This document shows positions 10,945 to 22,010 of a stretch of DNA of 64,000 nucleotides, one piece after another (position 1 is the stretch's first letter; each line of letters opens with the position of its first letter). Source of the DNA: Ryuthela nishihirai. Taxonomy: Eukaryota > Arthropoda > Arachnida > Araneae > Heptathelidae. Where the stretch lies: NCBI GenBank assembly GCA_038380435.1, contig JAWZYU010000025.1, positions 29,612,707-29,676,706 on the forward strand, given 5' to 3'. The position numbers were made by a program, and so were the translations under genes. The notes under the pieces were generated by a model. It had not been told where the DNA came from and made no database searches. It saw nothing but the letters and a program-made list of their open reading frames with translations.

Positions 10945-11328
10945 AGGGGCGGGAGGTTGCTCAGTCGGTAGCGCGCCAGGCTTGTGATTTGTAATTCCCA
11001 GGTTTGAGTTCCAGCTGGGTCAGCGTTGAGATTTATCTCGCAAAACTCCTCGCCCTACCCAGGGTCAGTAGGGGACACCGATGGGCTTGGAAAGGCTGTC
11101 GTCCGTCGGATGCGACGTTAAGCCGTGGCCCCGTGTGCGGGAGAGCCATACCCTGTGCACGTTAAAGAACATGCTTGATGGCTTGACGGGAGATTATCAT
11201 CTGTCTCCTAACAGCTGTTCCAGTGGGTCCCGTCTCCCCAACCTTCTCTGAGCCTTCGGGATCCATGTGACCTGGCCATTTAGTCCATGGTGTGCAAAAA
11301 AGAGCCACTTAGAGGTAAAACAACCCAA
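10945..11328 (+). repeat. SINE A, full-length copy at the end of a receptor pseudogene
   Basis: Target duplications CCTCAACTGAAA (10933-10944) and CCTCAACTCAAA (11329-11340) are receptor C-terminal codons. The copy at 17739 lies at the same site in another pseudogene. Confidence 0.9.
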
Positions 11329-11345
11329 CCTCAACTCAAATCATA

Positions 11346-12748
11346 AAACATAAACTTTTCAGAAGCACATTCGTGGATGTGATATATGGTCTGTGAAATT
11401 TTGTCTTATCCATCGTAGAACAATATTCACTATATGGAAAAATAAAGAAAATTATATTCATGTCATGAAAATGATAAATAACTGCACTTGGTTAAAAGTT
11501 CGCAATTTATGTTGGTTTATACTAAATATTATGTGATGAATATTGCTGAATTCACTGTTAATGCCTTTTTGAGAAATTTGTGTCAGAGATCAAAATGTTA
11601 AATCTCGCCAGAACCTTTGTTTTTTTGCTGCATGTAGAAGTTATCTTGTTTAAGTGCGCTAAGCGTTGGAACAGAAAATCTGGAGTGCAAACTTTAAAAA
11701 ATAGTAGTACATTCTGAAACGAGTTTTTTAAACATTATGAAGTGCATTAGACAGGAAAATTAAGTTATTTTTTTCTAAAAAATAATACAATCCTGACAAA
11801 ATTAATTTATAGTGGAAATGTGTTTAACGATGCTTTAAATAACTGTTAAAAGTCCGCATTGGTCCAAAACTGAACTCACGCCGTCGTATTTAAAGATGGC
11901 TGTCGGCTTCGATCTTCAACTCACTTTTTTTTTGTAGAAACGTTGGAAACAGTAAAGTTTCACATAAATGGAAAGAATGTGCAAATATTCTTTACAAAAT
12001 GGTTTTAATAATACATGTTCTATATTGGGTTCAGTGAGTTAAAAAAAATCCATTCAAATAAATACAATTATATGTATTATATCAGTGGTGCCTGTTACAG
12101 CGCCCGCGGTCTACCACGTGCTCTTTAGCAATATAGGAGTGGTAATGAGCAAAGTTAGTTTTTAAGAAGTAGGTTGTTTTCGACTAAAACTTTTACTACT
12201 TTGAGGTAAAAAAAAATTAAAGTTTGACTTGATATGTCAAAGTACCTGATATGCTATCATGTCAGGCGCTCTGATCGCTGAGCTACCGGCTGCCAGTATA
12301 TGTCATCACATAAATAAATGCAGCATAATAGTGTGTGAAAAGTACGTAAATACCCTGTAAAAGCTTATGAGCTGTGAATTTAATTAATAATTCCATCTTG
12401 TGTCTGGCGCTCTACCGACTGACCGAATCCTCCCCTAAGTAAAGAAGGAATATATTTAATGCAACCAATGTACAACAGGAAAATTCAGTCACCTGTGGTG
12501 AATATGAAATGTGACTGTTAATCTGTCAATACAACCCTCTTGTTTACCATACTTTACAATATAAACAAGAAATTGATAGCATATACTATTTACAATCTAT
12601 GTTATAAAAATTGTTGATTTCATATGTATACACGTATTATTATATCCTACCTTTTAGGGCCCATCACAAAGATGGGTATATTTAAAATTTTTTAATTTAT
12701 TTATATTTTTTCCTCATTATGTTTATTCACCATTCAGGGTAGTACTAG
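11346..12748. other. no gene recognised; tRNA-like scraps
   Basis: AT-rich. Minus-strand tRNA-like D-arm scraps occur near 12262-12296 (reverse complement GGTAGCTCAGCGATCAGAGC) and 12404-12436 (reverse complement GGTCAGTCGGTAGAGCGCC). Neither has the other half of a tRNA, so both are probably old SINE heads. Confidence 0.4.
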
Positions 12749-12902
12749 TAATAAGACTATTTCTGAATTGTGTTGTATTGAATTGAATTGTGTTGTATTG
12801 AACTGAATTGAATTGTAGTAAATAGACTATTTCTGAATTGTGTTGTGATAAATGGACTATTTCGGAAGTGTGTTATGGTAAATAGACTATTTCAGAAGTG
12901 TC
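12749..12902 (+). repeat. minisatellite, about 30-bp unit
   Basis: Repeated units of the type GTAAATAGACTATTTCTGAA plus TTGTGTTGT, preceded by shorter TGTTGTATTGAATTGAAT words. A second patch of the same unit lies at 13134-13204. Confidence 0.75.
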
Positions 12903-13133
12903 AGCCTTCTTTCGTATCAGAATAAAATCATAGTTTCTTAATAATATCAGTATACAACAAATATCAGTATGCTGTACAGAAATATAAAAACATACCAATA
13001 TCATAAAAACATCTAATAACACTTTTTTAAGGTTTTAAATGATGTATTGTCGATCCCCACATTTAGTCTACATTTATGCATATACATATGCAATGGTATT
13101 ATCGTATAATCTTTTTCCAAGTTTTATAGTTTC

Positions 13134-13204
13134 TGTGTCGTGATAAATGGACTATTTCAGAAGTGTGTCGTGATAAATGGACCATTTCAGAAGTGTGTCG
13201 CCAA
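13134..13204 (+). repeat. minisatellite, second patch of the same unit
   Basis: More than two units of TGATAAATGGACTATTTCAG plus AAGTGTGTCG, the same motif as at 12749-12902. About 230 bp of unrelated sequence separates the patches. Confidence 0.75.
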
Positions 13205-14026
13205 GTGATAAGTTTCAAAAACACTTCCTTTTGAAAACCGAACTACAAATCAATTACGTGTATTTCATGTAAAAAATAAGCAAAGTATTGGTATTAATTT
13301 ATTGATATATTAAAAATATTCACATTGATCGCAGCTTTGTGGCAACAACATTGAGAAACCCACTTCTAACATTTACACTGACGGACCGTCAAAATGAAAG
13401 GCAGTGATCCTTAAGATAAACTACCAAACATTTATTTGTTATACAAGGCAGTGTTATATGGATAAGCATACAATGTATTCACCAGTGCGACTCGTGAGCT
13501 TCTAAACAGGAGGGTTCAGATCACTGTAGAGAGAAACCAACTTGCAGGGACGGTGGAAGATATGCTTGTTGGTAATGCTCCAGGTTTTAAATTATTATAT
13601 TGGCAAAAAATATATAGGCCAAATTTTAGATAAATTTAAAGAAAATTATAATTTAAGATAAATGAATATTATAGAAATGTTGGTGGGCCCTGACCCCTAT
13701 GACCTTTAACGGCCCCTGGTACTCACTTTTAAGTTCGTTTCACACATACACATCTATTCCAGTGAATTCTTTAATAATTCTTGTTAAATATATTTTTTTT
13801 GAGGAATATAATTTTGGCTAGCAAGCGAAAATCTTTACTAAAGACCTTGTTATTATCATTGTGGAAGAATTTAATAAGATACCGAAAAAATATTACGATC
13901 AATTCACGTATTGTGTTTCAACAAATCATTTTCTATTTCGGAGAACAAAACAAACTTCACCGAATGAAAAGCCGTGTCACAGGTAGCGAGGAATCAATAA
14001 AGCGAACGGTACCTAAAGCTTTTGAA
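13205..14026. other. no gene recognised
   Basis: AT-rich. A 93-codon open frame at 13781-14062 is lysine-rich and low-complexity, starts at TTG, and overlaps a receptor leader-type block, so I do not call it a gene. Confidence 0.45.
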
Positions 14027-14085
14027 TTACAGATGGATAAGTCCCGAAGATTCAGAAAGTGAAAAGTTGTCTTACGCTGGAGTTC
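14027..14085 (+). promoter_or_regulatory. receptor leader block (TTACAG type), orphan copy
   Basis: TTACAGATGGATAAGTCCC followed by GAAAAGTTGTCTTACGCTG matches blocks upstream of receptor genes at 42761, 49991, 53143 and 53681. It lies about 1.8 kb before the pseudogene start at 15855. Function is inferred only from this recurrence. Confidence 0.35.
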
Positions 14086-14714
14086 TATAACGTAGAAAAT
14101 TCTCAGAGAAAAATTACAGATTTGATATTCGGTTCGTACGTGACTCTGCGGATATCTGTGTTGAAGTTGAATGCTTTCAATTTCTAAGGAAGTCTACGTG
14201 GTAAAAATATTTTGTCAGAGTGTAAAAAAAATCAAGCATTGTACAGGGAATTTGCTTCATCATTAGGTGTTTAACTGTGATTATGAAAAAAAATGAATTT
14301 TATTTTATTTTTTTAATCATCTCTGATTATAAATATATGCATGGTTTTCTGAAAGATTTTGTGCTGGCTTAATAAGATGCAGATAGAATAAATTTGCCAT
14401 TCACTATTACTAATTTGAAGATTTCAGAAGAATCGTTCAAGATTCTGCCGCATTTGGAAGTATCTGAATCATGTTTTTAAACTCCTACCATTCTTAAACA
14501 CTAAGACAGCTTATACATTTGGCTATTACATTTGGAGAAAGCAATTGGGTTATTAAATCAAATTGGTGATTAGACTATTTTCAGTGTATTTTATTTATGC
14601 TGTTGCTAACAGTTGACGTAAGTCGTTGAAGTAAGTTTTTGTCCTCTTCTATTGAACTGAAAGAAAAACTGTCATAAACAATTCAATATATTGTTATATA
14701 ACAATTCAATATAT
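14086..14714. other. no gene recognised
   Basis: AT-rich upstream flank of the 15.9-kb receptor pseudogene. It ends in a short tandem pair AACAATTCAATATATTGTTA before an LTR-like start. Confidence 0.4.
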
Positions 14715-15020
14715 TGTTACGACAGAAGAACGTGCTACAATAAAGCCAAGATTGATGTGTCATTGACACACGCGTTGTGCCTAAGCGTGAGAATTACGTC
14801 ACTAGCCTATTAATACAGACAGACTTAAAAAAACAATAACGGTGAAAAAAAAGCGAATTTAAAAGTTTTCCTTGTGGCTGAAATTGCACATTTGTGTTCC
14901 TTTTAGTGAATTAGTATTAGGTTAATCTAAGTGAAGATTATTCAAGAGATTTGACAATAAAACCTAAGAGGCAATATGATAGTCGAGCAAGAGGTTGGCT
15001 TTAGTCTTTTGGTAGGAAGA
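14715..15020 (+). repeat. LTR-like fragment, diverged
   Basis: Begins TGTTACGACAGAAGAACG, like the solo LTR at 51029 (TGTTACGACAGATAAACG), and matches the inverse of 32155-32237 over GAACGTGCTACAAT and GCGTGAGAATTAC. The 3' boundary is not visible and no pair or target duplication was confirmed, so the end is approximate. Confidence 0.35.
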
Positions 15021-15317
15021 GTTCATCGTCTGATGCGTGGTGATCGTAATGTGTAAAAAATAATTGGTATGGTTAATCTTGGTAACTATAGGCTTATTCA
15101 CAAAGATAATTGTGTCATTTATTGAATGCTGTAGAAAATTTCCTTTTTTGCTTTGAAAAGAGTCTGTTAGAATTCTAATGCGACTCTTTTAAGTATAGGT
15201 AGATAATGTGAAATATTCTTTTGTAGTTTAACTTCATACTCGTGAAGACAAGGATCTGTGTTAGTTGAATTTATTTTATAATAATAAAATAAATATATAT
15301 ATATATAATAATAAAAT

Positions 15318-15513
15318 AAATACCCCCTCAAGCAGCTGCTTGCCCCAGAGGTCTGACAGGAGCCCGTCAGTTTATGTGCCATAGTAGAAGGTCTGTGAGG
15401 CTGGCAGGACCTCAGCAGAAAAACAACACGAACATCCATGCCTTATCTGAGGCTCGAACCCAGGTCCCTTAGATCAGTAGCCAAGCGCGCTAACCAGTCG
15501 GTCATGGGACGGG
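15318..15513 (-). repeat. SINE B copy
   Basis: On the minus strand it reads the SINE B head (AGCGCGCTTGGCTACTGATC), body and GCTTGAGGGGGTATTTATTT tail, as at 4323-4537. It is flanked on the tail side by AT-rich AATAATAAAATAAATA repeats. Confidence 0.8.
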
Positions 15514-15854
15514 TGGTTTTATACTTTCGTAGTAAATTAGTTCATTTATGAATTTTTTTGCTGAAAAAAAACCCATGCTCAAGATTTTCTATTAAAAAAT
15601 TATAAAAATATATATTATATTCCTCACATCTAAGGAATTATCCTTACTTTGAATACGACACTTTTAGAGCCTACTACCTCTTAAACTAAATTCTTAAAAA
15701 CTGTAGTACATAAACTGTCCCAGAATTTGTAAGTTCGAAATTAAGAAACTGACAATGATTAGAACGATGCAAAGGTTAAGGACTGTTTGTGTGAAAAGAT
15801 AGATTAAAAAAATGATATACAATATTTGTTTAAAACATCTGAAAATGTTAAAAA
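15514..15854. other. no gene recognised
   Basis: Short AT-rich upstream flank of the following receptor pseudogene. No block matching the leader modules was seen. Confidence 0.4.
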
Positions 15855-16478
15855 ATGAAACGTATAAACAAATCTCTTAACTTTAAGAATCGTTCAGTCG
15901 ATACAGAAATTGGAATCCATAATCACGGAGTAGAAAATTACATTCATGTAAAGCCACAACTACCTTTCTGTCTTATAGATGCTAATGATTTTAATCAAGA
16001 TAAACCTGATTTGAATTTCATGACGAAAGTATTAGAGATCGCAAGATTTGGAAATTTCCAGAGATGTCATGGAAAGCGCAGCTGTATTCTGAACATACGT
16101 GATTCCTTGAGGAATATATTTATTCTTCATCTAGTTTATGTTGATTCTAATCTTTGAGCAATTATGTCAAAACATTTAGTTTAAAGTTTCAGATTTCTTG
16201 GAGACTTTTCGAAATAGTTTCAATTGTCTTGTGGTGTATCCTTCGAGTTCGACGAAATCGTGTAAACACTTGTTGCAGAATTTGAATGAATTTGATTGTG
16301 ATCAACTAACCATAAAAGAACATGTCTTGTGAAATAATGTATCAAATCCTTTTGTCTCACCGTCTTTATATATATATATATTTCTTCTTAAAGAGTCAGA
16401 AATAACTGCTTACTTAGATTATTGCTATTTTGATTTAAAGGCTGAAAAAATCTCCATATTCATTTACATATTGTTGTA

Positions 16479-16840
16479 CAGTCGCTCAAAAAATATCCGA
16501 ACACTATGGATTAGGCATGGAAGTGTGTGTGTGTCGTTTTTCTGCTGAGGTCCTGCCATCCTCTCAGATCTCCTACTGTGGCATATAAACTGACAGGCTC
16601 CTGTCAGACCTCTGTGGCAAGCAGCTGCTTGAGGGGGTATTTATTTTTTCTTTATTATGGTTGATTACAGAATTCATAAAAAAACATCTGGCAACGATAT
16701 TTTTAGAAATTAATGATCTGGCAACCTTCGTGTACTGTACACGAAGGTTGCCAGATCACTAATTTCTAAATAAATCGTTGCCAGATATTTTTTCTGAATT
16801 CTGTAATCAGGCATAGCGTTCGGATTTTTTTGAGCGACTG
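16479..16840. mobile_element. Tc1/mariner-type MITE with nested SINE B, copy 2
   Basis: TA duplications at 16477-16478 and 16841-16842. Same terminal CAGTCGCTCAAAAAA arms and central hairpin (TGTACTGTACACGAAGGTTG region) as the 4.3-kb copy. It carries SINE B (16513-16656, head deleted) at the same internal position, followed by the same ATGGTTGATTA. Confidence 0.85.
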
Positions 16841-16842
16841 TA

Positions 16843-17190
16843 CTGCTGTACTACTGTACTACTGTACTACAGAAATAGAAGACGCTGTACTACTGTACTA
16901 CAGAACTGTAAGTATACGAAGAATACAGTTATAAATACAGTATAAAAATATATACACAAACTGTAAGTATACTCTCTATTTTGGAAACACCATTGATGTC
17001 ACGAATAGGTTCAATATTAAGCATGGAATTAATAAAAGCTATGAGTGATTTTGATTCTGACATGAGTTTAAATTTTCCTTTTATTTATTACAAAGTTGAA
17101 GGAACATATTTCTAAACGCAAAGCATTTATTTTGTACTATACTAGTACAGTTATAGAAGACGCTGTACTACTGTACTACAGAACTGTAAG
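16843..17190. repeat. microsatellite, 38-bp direct repeats and inverted receptor 3' flank
   Basis: TGTACTAC units follow the MITE end. The 38-bp word starting ATAGAAGACGCTGTACTACT occurs exactly twice (16875-16912 and 17153-17190). Between the two copies, 16969-17127 is the reverse complement, with few mismatches, of 18162-18319, which is receptor 3'-flanking DNA. Confidence 0.85.
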
Positions 17191-17738
17191 AATGAAGTAC
17201 TTTTTTATGCATATATTTTAAGAAGGTATTGCAGATTTGCCACGATGTTTTGCCGACGAAAATCACTTCACCTAATAAAAAAAATGTTCTCTTACAACAC
17301 TTAGCATCATATGGTAAAATTTCGTCCTACATCACTCTGATGCAAAATTCATTATCATTTCCGATATTTGTAGTAATAACGAGATATCGTTTGGAAATGC
17401 ATTTATATTTTGGTTTTATACTTGGATTTTAAAATTTACCTTTTACATCATCTGTGCAAAGCATTTTTCTACAGTGTCGTATGATTCCTCTGTATTACTG
17501 TCTCTTGCATCCGAAATCAACGAGAAAGACAAAGAGATTAGAAATATGCTGTTGAAAATTTCGGAGAGTATGGCAATATGAAACGATCGTGAGAGCATCG
17601 CTTTCCTATTTCTCAAATAAATTACGGAGAAAGATGTTAATATTTTGTCAGGGTGGGAAATGTCAACTACACCAGAAATTTCATCCATTCTGCCTGTGGA
17701 GCTTCGTATACTTACAGTTTGCTGATTCTTCAACTGAA

Positions 17739-18112
17739 TGGGGCGGAGGTGGCTCAGTTGGTAGCGCGCCAGGCTCGTAATCTGCAGTTACTAGGTTCGA
17801 GTCCCAGCTAAGTCAGCGGTGAGATTTATCTCCGCAATAATTCCCCGCCCTGCCCACGGTCAGTAGGGGACACCGATGGGCTTGGAAAGTCCGCCGTCCG
17901 TCGGATGGGACGTTAAGCCGTGGCTCCGTGTGCGGGAGAGCCATACCCTGTGAACGTTAAAGAACACCTGATGGGAGGCTACTATCTGTCTCCTAACAGC
18001 TGTTCCAGTGGGTCCCCTCCCTCAACCTTCTCTGAACCTTCGGGGTCAATGTGACCTGGCCATTTAGCCCATGGTGTGCAAAAAAGTGCCGCTCAGAGGT
18101 AAAACAACCCAA
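17739..18112 (+). repeat. SINE A, full-length copy at the end of a receptor pseudogene
   Basis: Target duplication CTTCAACTGAA lies at 17728-17738 and 18113-18123. It interrupts the codons for the receptor C-terminus, as does the 10945 copy. Confidence 0.9.
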
Positions 18113-18309
18113 CTTCAACTGAAATCACGAAGAAAAATCTTTTAAAGCATATTTTAAATACAATGTTTTGCTTTTAGAAATATGTTCCTTCAACTTTGTA
18201 ATAAATAAAAGGAAAATTTAAACTCATGTCAATATCAAAATCACTCATAGCTTTTATTAATTCCATGCTTAATATTGAACCTATTCGTGACATCAATGCT
18301 GTTTCCAAA

Positions 18310-18483
18310 ATAGAGAGTATGACAATATATAATTATATAACTTTCCCATTTCTCACAGAAATTACGGATAAAGATGTTCTTATTATATCAGGGTGGAAAA
18401 TGTTAACTTCACCAGAAGTTTCATCCTTTCTGCTGTGGATCTTTCTTTACTTACAGTCTGTTGGTTCTCCAATTGAAATCATA
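18310..18483 (+). pseudogene. gustatory-receptor-like pseudogene, C-terminal duplicate
   Basis: Translation gives FPFLTEITDKDVLIISGWKM and then a degraded last helix, matching the receptor C-terminus. The stretch 18122-18620 also repeats the 3'-flank pattern of the preceding pseudogene, so this is probably a tandem duplicate of its 3' end. No upstream receptor sequence belongs to it. Confidence 0.7.
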
Positions 18484-18659
18484 AAATGTAAATTTCTAAA
18501 GTACATTTTTAAATGTGATATTTTGGATTGAAAAACATGTTCGTTCTACTAAACCTTCATTTTTTTGTAAAGAAATAAAGGAAAAATGCAAATTCATGTC
18601 ACGATTAAAACCACTCCTAGAACTATTCTTAATATTGCACATGTAGGAGATATAATTGA

Positions 18660-19300
18660 TTAAGGACATTATCCTTAATCAATACCCTACTAGTCCTAAT
18701 AGAAAGCATTACAGAGAACTTAATAAACGTGTAAAGGATTAGTTAGCTGCTGATAAGAATCTTTGGCTTGATGGCTCGCCTGACAACGCCGAGGAAGCAG
18801 TTAGACAGCACAACAGCAGAGAGTTGTACCAGATAGTTAATGTGCGAGTTTTAGGACACCAAAAAATATTAAACATATTTTAATCGAATGTCCTTGTTTT
18901 AATTTTGAACGACGCATGTTTTTTAGCTTTCACCATTTTACGTCCGAGCCACTTGCACTCGGACAACGTTTATCATATGAATCGATTTTAACTCCTTTTT
19001 TTGAATTTTTACGTTTTTGTGGCTATTTTAACCGATTTAAATCTTCTACCATTGTTGTTTTTTACATGGGCGTTTTACACCCGTTGTTATTTTCTCGGTT
19101 TTACTTGTTGACCTTTTACGTACTTTATTTTTATTGACTTTTATGTTGTATTTTATCACCTATATATTTTGTTTTAAGCTTTGATTGTGGGTTTTCACGA
19201 TTTTTATCTTTTTTACTATTTGTCTTGTCTGGCGCATTATGGACTTAGTTGCCAATGCGCCATTAAAACCCAACCAACCAACTAACCAACCAACCTCTCA
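18660..19300 (+). mobile_element. LINE (non-LTR retrotransposon) remnants with CCAAC-repeat tail
   Basis: Two pieces. About 18670-18850 reads AADKNLWLDGSPDNAEEAVR and HNSRELYQIVN, typical of the region before reverse transcriptase in arthropod LINEs. About 18860-19136 reads KNIKHILIECPCFN plus a hydrophobic C-terminus, typical of a LINE ORF2 end. The 3' end has an 8-bp stem (GGCGCATT at 19231 and AATGCGCC at 19254), then ATTAAAACCCAACCAACCAA. Both pieces are truncated and may come from different elements. Confidence 0.65.
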
Positions 19301-19317
19301 GAAAAGGGAATAGCTTG

Positions 19318-20390
19318 CTGTTGCCAGTGGAATACCTCTTGGCACTCTACCACCGAAATTTCAAATATCTATCAGAAATAAATCACTCGTAATATTCGTT
19401 AAAAGTTTAACATTTCCCCTAATTAGTGTCCTGTAACGAATCAGATTAAAACCCCGTAAGGATTTGAAAAATGCGAATTATAATGCTTCGTTAACACCAA
19501 TTCAATTAAAAAATAATTTCCAGTTATCTCTTTAAAAAAAGGTTGCATTCACCTCCCCTCCCCCTGATGTAAGGGGGCAACTTATTGTTGCAGACGCAAA
19601 CTTCATGACCTTCATATTCCACTACCAAAATATCAAATTTCCAGATTAAATACATAGATTGCAATATTTGTTTAAACGTTTGCAAACTTTCAACTCTTTC
19701 CACTTTTAGAGAGCGCAGCTCAAATTTTTGAGAGATTTGGAAAGAGTTAATTGCAATATTTCATCAATACCTCCCAATACAGAAAGAATATTTAATTCAT
19801 CTCCAAAAACAGACAATTATTTCTTGAAACAAAAAACGCCAGTTTCCTATCCATCCAGGGGCGGGGGTGGCTCAGTCGGTAGCGCGCCAGACACGTAATC
19901 TGCAGTTCCCAGGTTCAAGTTCCAGCTGTCTCATCGTTGAGATTTATCTCCGCAATAATTCCTCGCCCTACCCACGGTTAGTAGGGGACACCGATGGGCT
20001 TGGAAAGGCTGCCGTCCGTAGGATGGGACGTTAAGCCGTGACCCCATGTTCGGGAGAGCCATACCCTGTGAACGTTGAAGAACACTCTGGATAGCCTTGA
20101 CGGGAGGCTACCATCTGTCTCCCAACAGCTGTTCCAGTGGGTCCCCTCTCCCAACCTTCTCTGAGCCTTCGGGGTCCATGTGACTTGGTCATTTAGCTCA
20201 TGGTGTGCAAGAAAGTGCCGCTCAGAGGTAAAACAACCAACCCTATCCATCCTGGAGTAAGGAATTCATTGTTGCCAATGCAAACCACACGACCTTCACA
20301 TTCTACCACCAAAAGTTGGAATTTCTAGCGTAAATACATCATTCATAATATTCGTTTAGAATTTTGCCATTTTTCGCGTATTCTAACGCT
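19318..20390 (+). repeat. degenerate tandem repeat, about 265-290 bp unit
   Basis: Three diverged units start near 19318, 19583 and 20269 (the last displaced by a SINE). Shared landmarks: GTTGC, then a TTCACATTCTACCACCAAAA-like phrase, AAATACATC and TAATATTCGTTTA. No coding sense. Confidence 0.6.
19857..20241 (+). repeat. SINE A, full-length copy
   Basis: Target duplication CCTATCCATCC lies at 19846-19856 and 20242-20252. Complete head and tail. It sits inside the degenerate tandem repeat. Confidence 0.9.
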
Positions 20391-21113
20391 AAGTTAATGA
20401 ATATCGTTGAAAAATTTCAGAAGAATTTTCAGTTTGTAAGAATTATGTCTATAATTTTATCATCTAATAATTATAATTGTTTCAAGTTTGCAATAACTTA
20501 CAAGATGAAGAATTAAATAATGGTTTAACAACATATATACTTTAACACGCATTATAATTGTGTCAGATTTTCTCTTTAAAAAGCTCGGTCTCAGTAATTA
20601 TGGGATTAGGTCGGGGTGCAGAAGAAATAGGACTCTTTTATTCAAACCTCGGGATGGCTCGGAATCGAAAATTTGAACCTGAACTCAGATCTGTTTGCTA
20701 AATTATGTAACCTCAACAATAAAACTTCGACGTATACTTCAATGACAGTTTTGGCTTTAACAATTTATAAAACTACTAGAATGAATTCAATGTGATTAAT
20801 GGTCCAAGGACGAAATTAAATAGTTTATGTATAAAAAATTAGTGCGTTGTAATCAATTCAGTGGCAAAGACACTCAGGAAACCTCCCCTGAATGACATCA
20901 TCTAATAATGACTTAGAAAGTAAGATTTTGTCACAGGATTTAATAAAGTGATCATTTATCGAACAGCTCTTTGTTATGCAAAACAACCCTGTTTGGGGCA
21001 CCATACGATGAAGAATTTCGATCTAAACATTCATTTTCGAAACATCAGTTGCGAAAAATATTTCCTTTAAAATAATTCTTGGTCCATTGATATCATTATA
21101 GTCATCCATCATA
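20391..21113. other. no gene recognised
   Basis: AT-rich non-coding DNA leading into receptor leader-type blocks. Nothing else seen. Confidence 0.45.
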
Positions 21114-22010
21114 TCAGCTTTTCGCATGCAATAGAGCAGGAGATTAATAGAGGTATTAGAAAAGACAGCATTAATGTAACTGAGAAAGGATGTGGTTTCT
21201 TGGGTTGAATTGTTTTACCTCTGAGCGGCACTTTTTTGCATACAATGGGCTAAATGGCCAGTTCACAAGAACCCCGAACTCAGAGAAGGTTGAGGGAGAG
21301 TTCCTACTGGAACAGCTGTTAGGAGACAGATGGTTGCCTACCGTCAAAGCCATCCAGTGTATTCTTTAACGTGCACAGGATATGGCTCTCCCGCACACGG
21401 GGCCACGGCTTAACGTCCCATCCGACAGACGGCGGCCTTTCCAAGCCCATCGGTATCCGCTACTGACCGTGGGCAGGGCGGGGAATTTTGCGGAGATAAA
21501 TCTCAACACTGACCCAGCTGGGACTCAAACCTGGGAACTACAGATTATGAGCCTGGCGCGCTACCGACTGAGCCACCCCAGGCCCAAAGGATGTGGTCGA
21601 CACCAAGGGAAACTATATTGAAAACAATTAAGGCATCGTGTTTCCCGAAATGATTTTGTATATTTCCGGAATGTCGGTCATGTTCAGCACGTGTTTCGTC
21701 CATCCTACAATCAAGAAGATTCTCATTAACATCACCCATCATATTAACTTAGCATACAAAATAGGAAAGATGAAAGGTAAAATTTAGGAAAGACAGCAAT
21801 TCTCTCACAGTGAAACGATTTACTAGTTCAAACGGAAACTCTGTTTTATACCCAAATAATCTATTGTGTGCTGTACTTACTATGGATACAAAGTAAAACA
21901 AATATAGCCCTTTTGTAACAGATTAACCAATAGAAAGTACAATACCTGAAGACCTTGTTTTACAGATGCATAAATCTTGAAGCATCAGACGGAAATTTTC
22001 TGCTGTATTG
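21100..22010 (+). promoter_or_regulatory. receptor leader blocks upstream of the 22.7-kb pseudogene
   Basis: Initiator-like block CATATCAGCTTTTCGCATGC (TCAGC at 21114-21118) with AGGAGAT downstream. A diverged second version (CATATTAACTTAGCATACAA) lies at about 21738. A TTTACAG block (21959-21965, then ATGCATAAATC) follows about 220 bp later. The order and spacing match the regions before the intact receptors. SINE A at 21197-21585 separates the two initiator-type copies. Regulatory role is inferred. Confidence 0.4.
21197..21585 (-). repeat. SINE A, full-length copy
   Basis: Target duplication AAAGGATGTGGT lies at 21185-21196 and 21586-21597. Minus-strand head with ACCGACTGAGCCACCCC at the right end. 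Confidence 0.9.

Larger units (their letters stand above)
9343..11345 (+). pseudogene. gustatory-receptor-like pseudogene, near full length, two SINE insertions
   Basis: The ATG at 9343 aligns with the starts of the intact receptors. The first 82 codons are open and include a LNLLIKILGFAGFEIFK segment like LSLIIKILALTGIRIF of the 54.7-kb gene. Stops and frameshifts follow, but later parts are readable: FLRVNELSSEEF, a PWIKFCIILIIPYLVF helix (9850-9900), the EIDKGIRNTMLKISEN linker and SGWKMFNFIRSFIF (about 10850). SINE A copies split it at 10148-10457 and again within the final codons at 10945-11328, after which CAACTCAAATCATAA supplies the original last residues and stop. Confidence 0.85.
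15855..18130 (+). pseudogene. gustatory-receptor-like pseudogene, full span, heavily interrupted
   Basis: Starts at ATG 15855 with about 100 open codons whose GIHNHGVENYIH and PDLNFMTKVLEIARFGNF match the N-terminal quarter of the intact receptors. Later parts are frame-broken. Readable pieces include ICHDVLPTKITSPNKKN and KISSYITLMQNSLSFPIF (17230-17370), the linker RNMLLKISESM (about 17540) and DVNILSGWEM (about 17635). Inserted in order are the MITE at 16479-16840, a TGTACTAC microsatellite, an inverted receptor 3'-flank segment at 16969-17127, and SINE A at 17739-18112 in the last codons. It is clearly inactive. Confidence 0.85.

Noticed and set aside
13781..14062. 93-codon lysine-rich open frame
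   Set aside because: TTG start, low complexity, and overlaps a repeated leader block; no support as a gene.
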